Positions 7,824 to 16,558 of a stretch of 40,272 bases of DNA are shown piece by piece. This DNA comes from Flavobacteriaceae bacterium (GTDB taxonomy: Bacteria > Bacteroidota > Bacteroidia > Flavobacteriales > Flavobacteriaceae), in the NCBI GenBank assembly GCA_013042825.1, contig JABDPL010000252.1, positions 1 to 40,272 of the forward strand. The letters run 5' to 3'. The notes under the pieces were generated by a model, which was given only the letters and a program-made list of their open reading frames with translations, was not told where the DNA came from and made no database searches. Made by a program: the position numbers and the translations under genes. Each line of letters starts with the position of its first letter. Position 1 is the first letter of the stretch.

Positions 7824-9131
7824 TTGAAAAAGCTTGTTGCTTATATCAATAAAAAAGTTCTGGTCAGGGCCTTTAATCTTCATACGGCAACCGTCATTAC
7901 CAAAATAATTGCCGGAATTTTAACCACCAAGTTTATCGCTGTATTCATCGGGCCGGAAGGCATGGCCCTTATAGGAAACTTGCGTAGCTTCCTGACTTCG
8001 GTGCAGTCGTTCGCAACTGTTGGTCTTTATCGCGGATTGGTAAAATACATCAAGAGGTACAAGAATGATGCTGTCGATCTTTCAAAGACCATATCCACAG
8101 GCTATTATATCGGGTTTATCGCCACTGCTCTTATTTGTATGCTGTCGTATTTCAATGCGGAAGCGATAAATGATTTCCTGTTCTCCGAAAAGTATGATTT
8201 CATTTATGTGATAAGGATTTTGGCACTGGCCCTGCCGTTTTATTCCCTGAATCTCTTCAGCTATTCCATAATGAATGGTTTTGAGAAGTACAGGTTCCTG
8301 ATGATCATCAATATCATCGGGCAGGTTATGGGTTTGCTTGTCACCTTACTTTTGATTTGGCAGAATAATATTGACGGTGCCCTGATAGCCGTTGTGATCT
8401 CACCTTCACTGATGTTCCTGATAACCCTTGTCGGTATCTTCGGAAGGCCGAATTTCCTGGGAGAGATCAAGGTCAGCCGGATCGATTTAGAATGGTTTAG
8501 GAAATTTATGCCTTTTACCATTATGGCTATTATAACCGGAATAATTTTTCCACTGGTTATTATTGCGATCCGAAATTATATTATTTCTTCGGAAGGCTTG
8601 AAGGACGCAGGATTTTGGGAAGCTATGAACCGTATTTCAACCTATTATTTGCTCTTTGTCAATTCGATTATGGCTCTTTATTTCCTGCCGCGTTTCTCCG
8701 AGATCAGATCAAAAACAGAGTTTCGCAAAGAGGTTTTCGGATTTTATAAAACCATTGTCCCCATACTTTTAATAGGCGGATCACTCATTTTTTTATTACG
8801 CCCTTTTATAATTTCACTTTTATTGTCCGATGAATTCAGGCTGGTTGAAGAACTATTCATCTGGCAGCTCTCCGGTGATTTTGTAAAAGTGCTTTCAGTA
8901 GTTCTGGCCTACCAGTTTATCGCTAAAAATAAGTTTTGGCATTTTATTATTACGGAGGGTATACTGCTGCTGATGCTTTATTTTACGAGCGTTTATTTTG
9001 TTGACAATTACGGGGTAAAGGGAGCAAATATAGCTCACCTGGTTAGCCATAGCCTGTATTTCATCATTCTTCTACTGATATTGGGAGCATCGTTATTCGG
9101 TGGGATGACGAAAAAATTAAAGACTGATTAA
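7824..9131 (+). CDS. wzx: O-antigen translocase (Wzx-like flippase), copy 1
   Basis: The 435-residue protein has about 12 hydrophobic segments and the pattern of Wzx-type lipid-linked oligosaccharide flippases of the MOP superfamily (TTKFIAVFIGPEGMALIGNL near the N-terminus). It should move undecaprenyl-linked repeat units across the inner membrane. It starts with TTG immediately after the aminotransferase stop, so it belongs to the same operon. Its TAA overlaps the TAA of the second flippase on the other strand (9128-9131, TTAA). The two flippases share the GPEGM/GTDGM region and overall topology, so they are distant paralogs. Confidence 0.88.
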   Translation: MKKLVAYINKKVLVRAFNLHTATVITKIIAGILTTKFIAVFIGPEGMALIGNLRSFLTSVQSFATVGLYRGLVKYIKRYKNDAVDLSKTISTGYYIGFIATALICMLSYFNAEAINDFLFSEKYDFIYVIRILALALPFYSLNLFSYSIMNGFEKYRFLMIINIIGQVMGLLVTLLLIWQNNIDGALIAVVISPSLMFLITLVGIFGRPNFLGEIKVSRIDLEWFRKFMPFTIMAIITGIIFPLVIIAIRNYIISSEGLKDAGFWEAMNRISTYYLLFVNSIMALYFLPRFSEIRSKTEFRKEVFGFYKTIVPILLIGGSLIFLLRPFIISLLLSDEFRLVEELFIWQLSGDFVKVLSVVLAYQFIAKNKFWHFIITEGILLLMLYFTSVYFVDNYGVKGANIAHLVSHSLYFIILLLILGASLFGGMTKKLKTD

Positions 9132-10381
9132 TATCGGCGTTTCCAAAGCATGTTTCCGAAGTAGATATTCATCAGGGTAAAATGCAACACATAGGCTAGG
9201 AGGTAGGCTATTGATACCCCTACAAATCCGAACTGCTTTGTAAAGATCCAGGTAAATATGGAGAACGCCAATGCCCATTCCAGCTGGAAGGCGATAAAAG
9301 CTTTTGTTCTGGCTTTCGCAATCAGAATATTACCAAGCACCCAGCTGTTGATCTTAATCGTATCTCCCAATAAATGAAAACCTATCAGGGTCCCGATCAG
9401 GTAGAATTCCTTGTCCAGCAGTGTATTAATTACAAAGTCCCGAGACAGATAGATCACACCCGCGATAACTATAACAACCGGGAAAATAAACCGCCATACC
9501 TTGAAAACCTCCTGCCGAAGTTCAGGGCCTTGTAACTGGGAAAATGTAGGGATCAGATAAAACTTAAATGTGGTGGTAAGAAACAGCAGGTATAGCGCAG
9601 ATATGCGCCACATGCCTTCCCATGAACCCGCGTGACTGCGATCGAATTCAGATTCGAGATAGGTTCTCACAAAGAAGGTTGCTGCAATAAGGCAGAGCGG
9701 TCCGGCAAGGGCCATGAGAGAAAATCTGAAGAGTTTGTTCCTGTATGATCTGTCAAATCCTGAGAAAAAAGATTTCAAGTCAAAGGGACTGTAATACCAT
9801 GTGAGCAAAAGTGAAATAATAAAAGTCAGGGCCTGGGTTAAAGCATATGAGAAAAGCGCCCCTTTGATATCGAATTTCAGTATGAGAATGATAAGCACTG
9901 CAGCCGAAAAAAGTGCAGCGATTATGTTTATGCTTATGTAGAGCCTGATCCTTTTTAAGCCATTGATGACCGACATCAAAAGCAGGTGAAGCGACATGGG
10001 GACAGTTGATATTCCCAGTGCAATGATAACAGATGAAAATGCTGTGGTCTGGAACAGGTAGGTCGATAAGGCTTTATTGAAAACCAGAACGAAAATCATT
10101 ACACCTAAAGCACACATCAGGTGAATTTTAAAACCCGTTGCCAGTAATTTCTTGAATTCATCGGGTTCATCCCGGTACCTTGCCGCAAATGAAATCGTAC
10201 CGTTGGTCGTTCCACCGTGGTTTAGAACCTGGGTTAACTTAAGAAAATCCCTGAGCTGACCCATAAGAAACATCCCATCGGTTCCCAGGTAAACAGCCAT
10301 GATCTTATTCGTGACAAGTCTTAGCACGAAACTTACGGAGGTACTGATACCGGAATAGAATGAAGTTTTAATAAAACTCAT
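9128..10381 (-). CDS. wzx: O-antigen translocase (Wzx-like flippase), copy 2
   Basis: This is a second MOP-superfamily flippase of 417 residues with about 12 membrane segments and the N-terminal signature VTNKIMAVYLGTDGMFLMGQL. It is clearly related to, but well diverged from, copy 1. It is the second gene of a minus-strand unit with the sulfotransferase (4-base ATGA overlap), which hints that it exports a sulfated intermediate or that both act on the same glycan. Two flippases in one locus is unusual; they may serve different lipid-linked units, or one may be a leftover from gene exchange. Confidence 0.88.
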   Translation of the reverse strand: MSFIKTSFYSGISTSVSFVLRLVTNKIMAVYLGTDGMFLMGQLRDFLKLTQVLNHGGTTNGTISFAARYRDEPDEFKKLLATGFKIHLMCALGVMIFVLVFNKALSTYLFQTTAFSSVIIALGISTVPMSLHLLLMSVINGLKRIRLYISINIIAALFSAAVLIILILKFDIKGALFSYALTQALTFIISLLLTWYYSPFDLKSFFSGFDRSYRNKLFRFSLMALAGPLCLIAATFFVRTYLESEFDRSHAGSWEGMWRISALYLLFLTTTFKFYLIPTFSQLQGPELRQEVFKVWRFIFPVVIVIAGVIYLSRDFVINTLLDKEFYLIGTLIGFHLLGDTIKINSWVLGNILIAKARTKAFIAFQLEWALAFSIFTWIFTKQFGFVGVSIAYLLAYVLHFTLMNIYFGNMLWKRRY

Positions 10382-11304
10382 GCGTCAATAAAATCGGTCC
10401 ATTTTTCAAATGACATTCCCGTCAATTCCTTGAGATGTCTCACATCTTCCTGGTACAGACCTTTCAACCAAAGCCTGTCAGTATCTGAGATTATCGGATA
10501 GGTTTTTTTAGTACGTGTATATTTCAGGACGATGGTGATCAAATGCTTTCTAATCAGTTTTTTAACGAATTCGGGTGTCATATCCTTGACGAGCTGAGGT
10601 ACATTCAATTGGTTGAATGATAGCTGCTTAGCCAATTTGTACAAGCCAGGTTTTTTTAGGATGATACTTTTGTTCGCTTCAGACGGTATAATCGATTCCA
10701 GCGGTTCCAGCCCAAGAAATTCAAAGCACCCATTAACAGTTCCAAGCGGGTCATCTTTCAGATCTTCACTGCAAACAATATGAATGTTCATGCTATTGAA
10801 TGCCCTGTAAAAGCGCTCCAGCCATTTACCATATAAACCATATTGAAAGTAGCATTTATAGTTGCCCTCTGGAAGTTTTAGTCCCGGATGTGGTTCAATA
10901 TCAAGATCCGACAGAACCGCTTCCTTAAATGAAAGGGATTCACTCCCCATGCCTTTTAGCCACCAGTAGTGCGAATAGCAGCGATCAACGGGATTTCGCA
11001 AAATGAAAATAAAACGCGGAAATTCTTCATAATGCGACTTGATACGCCCTATGAATTTTGGAAATTGCATATAACCCGTACTCGACTCCCCCTGATATTT
11101 GATATGCTCCTCCCAATTGAAGTATTCCATGTATTTAGTCCTGTGGAAATCGGTGTATTCATCGAAATCCGGTCTAGTCCAGTAATGCGGCTCTTTTTTG
11201 CTTGACATGCTGATAGCGGGATGCTGATCCAGGCATTCATGAAGGGCCGAGGTTCCGGACTTACCGGCTCCGGGAATGAATAAATTGGGAAAGGATGGTT
11301 TCAT
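10378..11304 (-). CDS. Sulfotransferase family protein
   Basis: The protein (308 residues from the ATG at 11304; a GTG at 11310 is an alternative) has both PAPS-binding motifs. The 5'-phosphosulfate loop is GAGKSGTSAL (about residues 12-21) and the 3'-phosphate site is RNPVDRCYSHY (about 103-113). The general arrangement resembles heparan-sulfate-type sulfotransferases, so it probably transfers sulfate from PAPS to a sugar hydroxyl or amine. Its position in the glycan locus, just before a flippase gene, suggests a cytoplasmic step on the lipid-linked unit. The acceptor is unknown. Confidence 0.9.
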   Translation of the reverse strand: MKPSFPNLFIPGAGKSGTSALHECLDQHPAISMSSKKEPHYWTRPDFDEYTDFHRTKYMEYFNWEEHIKYQGESSTGYMQFPKFIGRIKSHYEEFPRFIFILRNPVDRCYSHYWWLKGMGSESLSFKEAVLSDLDIEPHPGLKLPEGNYKCYFQYGLYGKWLERFYRAFNSMNIHIVCSEDLKDDPLGTVNGCFEFLGLEPLESIIPSEANKSIILKKPGLYKLAKQLSFNQLNVPQLVKDMTPEFVKKLIRKHLITIVLKYTRTKKTYPIISDTDRLWLKGLYQEDVRHLKELTGMSFEKWTDFIDA

Positions 11305-11320
11305 TTGCACGGTAACATGT

Positions 11321-11328
11321 CAAATATA
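11321..11328 (-). promoter_or_regulatory. -7 promoter box (TATATTTG) for the sulfotransferase-flippase unit
   Basis: Read on the minus strand the box is TATATTTG, a full match to TAnnTTTG, 16 bases before the ATG at 11304. It lies in the 48-base gap after the upstream glycosyltransferase, so the sulfotransferase and second flippase can be transcribed separately. Confidence 0.5.
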
Positions 11329-11352
11329 AGAACTATGATCAGATTTTGACTT

Positions 11353-12495
11353 CTATCCCTGTTGCCACGTCTTCAGGTATAACTCTGCTATTTTTATATA
11401 ATGATGCTCCTTTTCTATAAATTCCCGCGCCTTTCGAGAAATTAATTGAACTTTTGTCCGGTCGAGAATGAGCTTTTCTAATTTTCCGACCAGGTATGGA
11501 ACATCGGGTAACGCATTTATAGCCACCTCATCTTCCTTTAATTTATAGAAATCAAGCCATTCCTGTTCTGCTCCGGTAAACACAACCATCCCGCGCGCCA
11601 TAGCTTCAAGCGCATTATATCCCTGGTCATAGGCGTAAACCTGGTCTAACAGAATATCGGAGTTCTCCAATGCTCTGATATATTCGCTGTAGGGTAAATT
11701 TTCTGTGCGGACGATCTCTGTTTTATCCGGGTATTTCTCTGAGATTATTTTTAGAGCCTCATCAAAGAAACGGTTACCTTTTTTCACATAATTCTTCCGG
11801 TTGACCCCATGAAAGATCCTGATCACTTCCTTCTGCCCGGCCTGATTAAATGGCAATTCCTCCATTTGCACTGGATTGGGTATCATGCCCTTATATTTAG
11901 GGTGTCCCAGTAAGGGCAAATGGTAGTCGAGATCTGAAGCGATGATCCCTGTAACATGTTGAGCCAGGAATTCATGCAATCGCCTGAATGATGGTTTTAA
12001 GTATCTCAACAGGAATTTATAATGAACATGATTTTGCTCATTTTCGTGCAAGGGCGTTAGTATGGAGTACCTGAATTTTTTATCGTTCGCAAACCTAATG
12101 CTCAAGTGATCAGCACCGCAGGATAGCAGAAACATCTTGTTGTTCTGTTTCAGCAACTTCTTTAACAGGCGTTTTTCTATTACAGGGTGTGTTTTGATGC
12201 TGTTTTCATTTATAAGCTGAACGATATCGAAGTTTTCTAACCTCGGAAGTATTTTTCTGAACCTGTAGGCGTGTTCCAGCTTTATCAGGTTTATCCCGGT
12301 GAGTTTTTGGAAACCTTTGACCAACCATTTTAAATAAGATCGGTTAAAGACTGTGGATTGGTAATTGAAATCGGTAGGCAGCGATTTAAAGCCATCACTG
12401 GTGGATACCAACATCACCTCATGACCTAGTTTCTCGAGACCCGACTTAAGACTGTTGTGTAAACGGCTGAATTCACCAATCAATAATATCCTCAT
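11353..12495 (-). CDS. Glycosyltransferase, GT-B fold (GT4-like)
   Basis: The 380-residue protein has a GT-B layout. The N-terminal half begins with MRILLIGEFSRLHNSLKSGL and the C-terminal nucleotide-sugar half contains SDILLDQVYAYDQGYNALEA and MARGMVVFTG, a variant of the EX7E region. It has no signal peptide and should act at the inner face of the inner membrane during glycan assembly. The donor and linkage cannot be deduced. It starts 31 bases from the divergent GT4 gene and is followed on the same strand by the sulfotransferase. Confidence 0.85.
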   Translation of the reverse strand: MRILLIGEFSRLHNSLKSGLEKLGHEVMLVSTSDGFKSLPTDFNYQSTVFNRSYLKWLVKGFQKLTGINLIKLEHAYRFRKILPRLENFDIVQLINENSIKTHPVIEKRLLKKLLKQNNKMFLLSCGADHLSIRFANDKKFRYSILTPLHENEQNHVHYKFLLRYLKPSFRRLHEFLAQHVTGIIASDLDYHLPLLGHPKYKGMIPNPVQMEELPFNQAGQKEVIRIFHGVNRKNYVKKGNRFFDEALKIISEKYPDKTEIVRTENLPYSEYIRALENSDILLDQVYAYDQGYNALEAMARGMVVFTGAEQEWLDFYKLKEDEVAINALPDVPYLVGKLEKLILDRTKVQLISRKAREFIEKEHHYIKIAELYLKTWQQG

Positions 12496-12499
12496 TCAC

Positions 12500-12507
12500 T
12501 ATATTTG
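12500..12507 (+). promoter_or_regulatory. -7 promoter box (TATATTTG)
   Basis: A full match to TAnnTTTG lies in the 31-base gap between two divergent glycosyltransferase genes, 19 bases before the TTG start at 12527. This spacing is like that of other boxes in the window. A -33 TTG is not visible. Confidence 0.5.
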
Positions 12508-12526
12508 TCATTAAAGGGAATAGTGC

Positions 12527-13618
12527 TTGCAAAATAAGAATAAAAAAAAGATCTGTCTTGTGGTCTCTTCACTTGGCAGGGGAGGTGCTGAGCGGTCGGC
12601 AGGTCTGTTGTCTAAAGCCCTGAGCAATTCCGGGTATGATGTCCATATCGTGACTATTCTGAATGATATCTCCTTTGACTATGCCGGACAAGTCTTTAAC
12701 CTCGGAAAACTTAAAGAGCGAAACGATTCTTTTATCGGTCGGATATGGCGAATGATAACATTCAGGTCATTCCTGAAAAAACACCGGTTTGATTATATCA
12801 TTGACAGCAGGACCAGGGTCTCTGTAAGGAAGCAAAGGTTTATATCGCGCTGGCTCTATGGATCTACTCCTGTAATCTATATTGTCAGGAGTCATAATCT
12901 CAGGCCTTATTTTGGTGGTAATAAAGCAAAAGCAAGGCAACTTTACGCAAAGGCCTACAAGATTGTTGCGGTTTCCGAAGCGATAGAAACCAAGATACGC
13001 AGGGAATATGGATTTGAAAATGTCATCTCCATTCCTAATCCCGTGGAATTGAAAAATTCATTAACTGCAGATAAACCGCCCCCGAGAACACGACAATATA
13101 TTTTATTCTACGGACGATTGGTCGACCGTATTAAAAATATAAGTATGTTACTGGAAGCCTACACCAAATCGGATCTTCCCAAAGAGGGTATCAAACTTAT
13201 CATCCTGGGTGATGGGCCTGATAAAGAGATGTTGAAGAAAAAAGCTGAAGATCTTGTGTTTGCTGATCTGATTGAATTCATAGGTTTTCGGAAGAACCCG
13301 TTCTCACACGTCAGGAATGCCCGGTTTACCGTATTGACCAGTCGGTATGAAGGTTTTCCCCGATCCCTGATCGAATCACTGGCACTGGGAACACCTGTTA
13401 TAAGCACAGCCTATGAGGGCGGTTGCGAAGCCATTGTAAGCCATGAGGAAAACGGACTCATTGTACCATCAAATGATATAAATGCCCTTGCACAGGCCAT
13501 GAATAGTTTTATTTTTGACAAGGCGTTATATGAAACATGCAAGTCGAATGCCAGATCCAGTGTTTCGCATATAAGTATAGATTCTATTGGCCGGCAATGG
13601 GCAGAACTCTTAAAATGA
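12527..13618 (+). CDS. Glycosyltransferase family 4
   Basis: This 363-residue GT4 enzyme opens with KICLVVSSLGRGGAERSA, the usual N-terminal glycine-rich loop. Its donor-binding half contains ILFYGRLVDRIKNI, LIILGDGPDKEML and the EX7E region as EGFPRSLIESLALGTPVIST. It should add a sugar from a nucleotide donor to the growing lipid-linked unit. The start is TTG at 12527; no ATG is available before the conserved region. Its stop overlaps the ATG of the fdtA-like gene by four bases (ATGA at 13615-13618). Confidence 0.93.
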   Translation: MQNKNKKKICLVVSSLGRGGAERSAGLLSKALSNSGYDVHIVTILNDISFDYAGQVFNLGKLKERNDSFIGRIWRMITFRSFLKKHRFDYIIDSRTRVSVRKQRFISRWLYGSTPVIYIVRSHNLRPYFGGNKAKARQLYAKAYKIVAVSEAIETKIRREYGFENVISIPNPVELKNSLTADKPPPRTRQYILFYGRLVDRIKNISMLLEAYTKSDLPKEGIKLIILGDGPDKEMLKKKAEDLVFADLIEFIGFRKNPFSHVRNARFTVLTSRYEGFPRSLIESLALGTPVISTAYEGGCEAIVSHEENGLIVPSNDINALAQAMNSFIFDKALYETCKSNARSSVSHISIDSIGRQWAELLK

Positions 13619-14031
13619 AGACTATAAAACTTTCCGATATCAGGATAATTGAGATCCCAATAGTGAAGGATTCACGTGGTAACCTGGGCGTGGTAGAGGG
13701 ATCTACCATCCCATTTGAAACCAAGCGCGTGTATTATTTGTATGACGTGCCTACCAGTGCCTACAGGGGAGCTCATGCACACAAGGAGCAACAGGAGTTG
13801 CTGATAGCGTTAAGCGGAAGTTTCGATGTCGTAGTCGATGATGGTGAACAGAAGAAACGCTTTATGCTAAACCGTCCTGATACCGGATTGCTCATACCGC
13901 CGGGAATATGGCGTGAGTTGGAACACTTCAGCTCGGGGGCGGTTTGCCTGGTGTTGAATTCCGGTTTATTTGAAGAATCCGATTATATAAGGGATTACGA
14001 GTCTTTTCAAGATTCCAAGCGCCCCTTATAA
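13615..14031 (+). CDS. fdtA: FdtA/WxcM-like dTDP-4-keto-6-deoxyglucose 3,4-ketoisomerase
   Basis: The protein (138 residues) is a single cupin that should isomerise dTDP-4-keto-6-deoxy-D-glucose to the 3-keto sugar, the substrate for a 3-aminotransferase. Family features are VKDSRGNLGVVEG, RVYYLYDVP, RGAHAHKEQQ (histidines of the active site), LLIPPGIWRE and the C-terminal FEESDYIRDYESF. The reading frame is open further upstream, but the ATG at 13615 matches the family N-terminus and overlaps the GT4 stop. FdtA (galacto) and QdtA (gluco) types cannot be told apart by eye. The last 25 bases overlap the convergent GT2 gene. Confidence 0.9.
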   Translation: MKTIKLSDIRIIEIPIVKDSRGNLGVVEGSTIPFETKRVYYLYDVPTSAYRGAHAHKEQQELLIALSGSFDVVVDDGEQKKRFMLNRPDTGLLIPPGIWRELEHFSSGAVCLVLNSGLFEESDYIRDYESFQDSKRPL

Positions 14032-14909
14032 GCTAGACTGCAGAGATACCCCAGCCGGTACAGATCGAAGCAGAGCATACTCGGTTTGTTGCCGCGAAGA
14101 TTCATTTCCAATCGGCTTTCGAATTTTTTGTACAACCAGGTCGTAGTTTTTGTCAACCCAAGCCTTTCTATCAGTTTTTTGGCCCTGAGCAAAGAAATCT
14201 CATGTTGTTCAAGACGTTTTGACCTGCTGATATAGTTCAGAGTCTCTACAGCTTTTCTTGTCTTTTCCAGGTATTCCGAGTTATTATCGATTCCCTGATG
14301 GAAAACCTCATTATCTATATGATAAACTTTAAAATCGTTTTGCTTCAGCAAAGCCCCGAACAAATAATCGAGACCATATAGATTTTTCATTTCAGCACGA
14401 TTCACCGAAAGAAAGACTTCTTTTTTAATCAGGAAGTTGGCCGAGATAATGACCTTAAAGGGTTTTTTATTACGTTCGTCGGCAGGAACCTCTTCGCGAT
14501 GTTTTCCGAAGGTATACCTGAGAAGATGATCCTTACCAGGTGGTTGGTCATGGTATGCAAAACCGCCAAAGAAAGCATCGTAATCCTCGTTCAAAACATC
14601 GAGGTAGTTTTTGATAAAATCATCGGTTTTAGGCATGGTATCGGCATCGAGAAACAACAGCCATTTATACTGTGCCTGCTTTGCAAGAAGATGGCGGTTT
14701 GCGTTGCGACCCAGGTTGGATTTGTTTTCGATGAACTTGCAATTGGTCATCGAATTTATAGATTGATTCCGTTCATTATGATGTGAAAACGAACCATCAT
14801 CAATACAGATGAGTTCAAATTGAATACCGGCTTTTAACGCTTGCTTTTCCAGCGCAGAAACCAGGGAAACAGCATCTCGGTCATATGTCGGGATCAGAAT
14901 AGAAATCAT
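14007..14909 (-). CDS. Glycosyltransferase family 2
   Basis: The 300-residue protein has a GT-A fold. It starts ISILIPTYDRD, has the second-strand acidic stretch ELICIDDGSF, and the metal-binding DXD as FLDADTMPKT (about residues 91-100). FHQGIDNNSEY follows near the C-terminal third, as is common in GT2. It should transfer a sugar in the cytoplasm. Its 3' end overlaps fdtA by 25 bases. The gene is alone on the minus strand here with its own probable promoter. Confidence 0.9.
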   Translation of the reverse strand: MISILIPTYDRDAVSLVSALEKQALKAGIQFELICIDDGSFSHHNERNQSINSMTNCKFIENKSNLGRNANRHLLAKQAQYKWLLFLDADTMPKTDDFIKNYLDVLNEDYDAFFGGFAYHDQPPGKDHLLRYTFGKHREEVPADERNKKPFKVIISANFLIKKEVFLSVNRAEMKNLYGLDYLFGALLKQNDFKVYHIDNEVFHQGIDNNSEYLEKTRKAVETLNYISRSKRLEQHEISLLRAKKLIERLGLTKTTTWLYKKFESRLEMNLRGNKPSMLCFDLYRLGYLCSLAYKGRLES

Positions 14910-14917
14910 CGGTCGAC

Positions 14918-14925
14918 CAAACGTA
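14918..14925 (-). promoter_or_regulatory. -7 promoter box (TACGTTTG) for the GT2 gene
   Basis: On the minus strand TACGTTTG matches TAnnTTTG and lies eight bases before the ATG at 14909. This would give a very short leader. Confidence 0.45.
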
Positions 14926-14986
14926 CATATTTTTTTTCAAATCCGTATCCCCTGAAAAATGGTACAGTAGTTGTATCTTCAATGTC

Positions 14987-16558
14987 ATGAGACTGAAATT
15001 AATTCTATTTAGCTGTTTATTCCTGTCGTTGATAATGTTCGGACAGCAGGAATTTCATGTATTTCCGGCAGATCATAAAGATTCCCCCGGGAGTGCCAGT
15101 GGTGACGGTAGTTTGGCCCGGCCATGGGACTTGCAAACCGCCCTGAATTGGAAAAAATCTCAGCTGAAGGGTGGTTATATCGTTTGGCTTCATGGTGGCA
15201 TTTACAATGGTCGGTTTGTCAGCACGATTCAAGGTGAAAATGCGCGAGACAAAATCGTTGTTTCGGCTTATGCCCGTGAAAAAGTAGTGATAAACGGTAA
15301 TAGTCCTTCTAAGAGAAAAGCCGTTCTCGAGGTGAGGGGTAGCCATATCGTTTTCAAGAACTTTGAGATCACGTTTCTGGGAGAATTTCCGAGGCGTCAG
15401 GGGGAGAAAGGGTTTATGGTAGTAGATGGCATTTCACATGTTTCCGGGAAAGGTTGTAGCTTTTTTAATTTGAAAATTCACAATAACCCGGGTTCGGGTA
15501 TAGGATCCTGGAAAAGGACCGGAGGAACCACCATTGAGAATTGTAAGATCTACAATAACGGTTACTTCAGCAAAGTTCGCGGCAGCGGCGTAGGTTTATA
15601 TGTTCAGAATGCAAGCGACAGGATGCGGGTCATTCAAAATAATTTCATTTTCAATAACTATTATAAAGGTATTCAAGTCTGGTCGGCTAGTTCTGGCAAG
15701 GGTGTTGAATTCATTAAAAATGTCCTTTTTGAGAATAATGTTGTTTTTAATAACGGTCTTCCGGCCGGTAAACTTGTTGACAATTTGATCATCGCCTCCG
15801 ATGACCGCTCAGGTGTAAATCGCCCGAGAAATATAAGGGTGAATTCCAATGTTTTCTATCATAACACGGATTTCAACAGCCGGTCGAATTCAGGGAATGC
15901 TCCTTCTGTAACACTTGGTTATAACGCAAGAGCACCCATTGAGGATGTAAGCCTTAACGCCAATATAATCATCGGAAAAAATAACGCTTTAAGAATCTTG
16001 CATGCTAAATCGCTGAGCTTTGAGAATAATACCATTTATGCGGGTTATGTTCATTTTAACTCTTCTGTATTGGCACATATCAATTCCGCTAAGTGGAAGT
16101 TTTCAGGCAATCGGTATTTTACCAAAAGAAACAAGGCATTCAGGATCTCCCGGGATTCCGATTACACCATAGATGAATGGCAGAAGAGATTCGGCATCGA
16201 TTCCGAAAGTCGTTGGAATCAATTATCGCAACTGGAACTTAAGCCCGTACTGTTTCTGAACAAGAATCATGATTATGAAAAGGCCTATGATATAGCCGTT
16301 TTCGATAAGTTGGGAGGGCCGGTAAGTATTGATCCGGACAAAATTGAGGCTAGTGGCTATAAATCCTATCATATCCGTAACATCGGATCCGGTGAGATTC
16401 TGGTATCAGGTAGCTTTGACGGATCTAGAAAAATTGAGGTACCCATGGGTACTTTCAACGGAACTGCAGCAAATTTTGGTGTCTATACCATCGAGTTTAT
16501 CGATGAAATCAAACGCAGGCAGTCCTTCCTCAGAAAGTTATTCCCCTGGCTGTTTTAA
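14987..16558 (+). CDS. Secreted right-handed parallel beta-helix protein
   Basis: The 523-residue protein has a signal peptide (about 1-20, ending MFGQQ). Its N-terminus, with GDGSLARPWDLQTAL and VWLHGGIYNG, opens many Bacteroidota beta-helix proteins. About residues 85-360 hold repeated short strands with N-rich turns (IENCKIYNNGYF, FIFNNYYKG, VLFENNVVFNNG), the pattern of pectate-lyase-like coils. A small C-terminal domain follows. It may be a polysaccharide lyase, an epimerase, or a structural binding protein; no catalytic set can be fixed by eye. It ends the glycan locus, which suggests action on the surface polysaccharide. No type IX sorting tail is visible. Its TAA overlaps that of ftsE (16555-16558). 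Confidence 0.82.
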   Translation: MRLKLILFSCLFLSLIMFGQQEFHVFPADHKDSPGSASGDGSLARPWDLQTALNWKKSQLKGGYIVWLHGGIYNGRFVSTIQGENARDKIVVSAYAREKVVINGNSPSKRKAVLEVRGSHIVFKNFEITFLGEFPRRQGEKGFMVVDGISHVSGKGCSFFNLKIHNNPGSGIGSWKRTGGTTIENCKIYNNGYFSKVRGSGVGLYVQNASDRMRVIQNNFIFNNYYKGIQVWSASSGKGVEFIKNVLFENNVVFNNGLPAGKLVDNLIIASDDRSGVNRPRNIRVNSNVFYHNTDFNSRSNSGNAPSVTLGYNARAPIEDVSLNANIIIGKNNALRILHAKSLSFENNTIYAGYVHFNSSVLAHINSAKWKFSGNRYFTKRNKAFRISRDSDYTIDEWQKRFGIDSESRWNQLSQLELKPVLFLNKNHDYEKAYDIAVFDKLGGPVSIDPDKIEASGYKSYHIRNIGSGEILVSGSFDGSRKIEVPMGTFNGTAANFGVYTIEFIDEIKRRQSFLRKLFPWLF

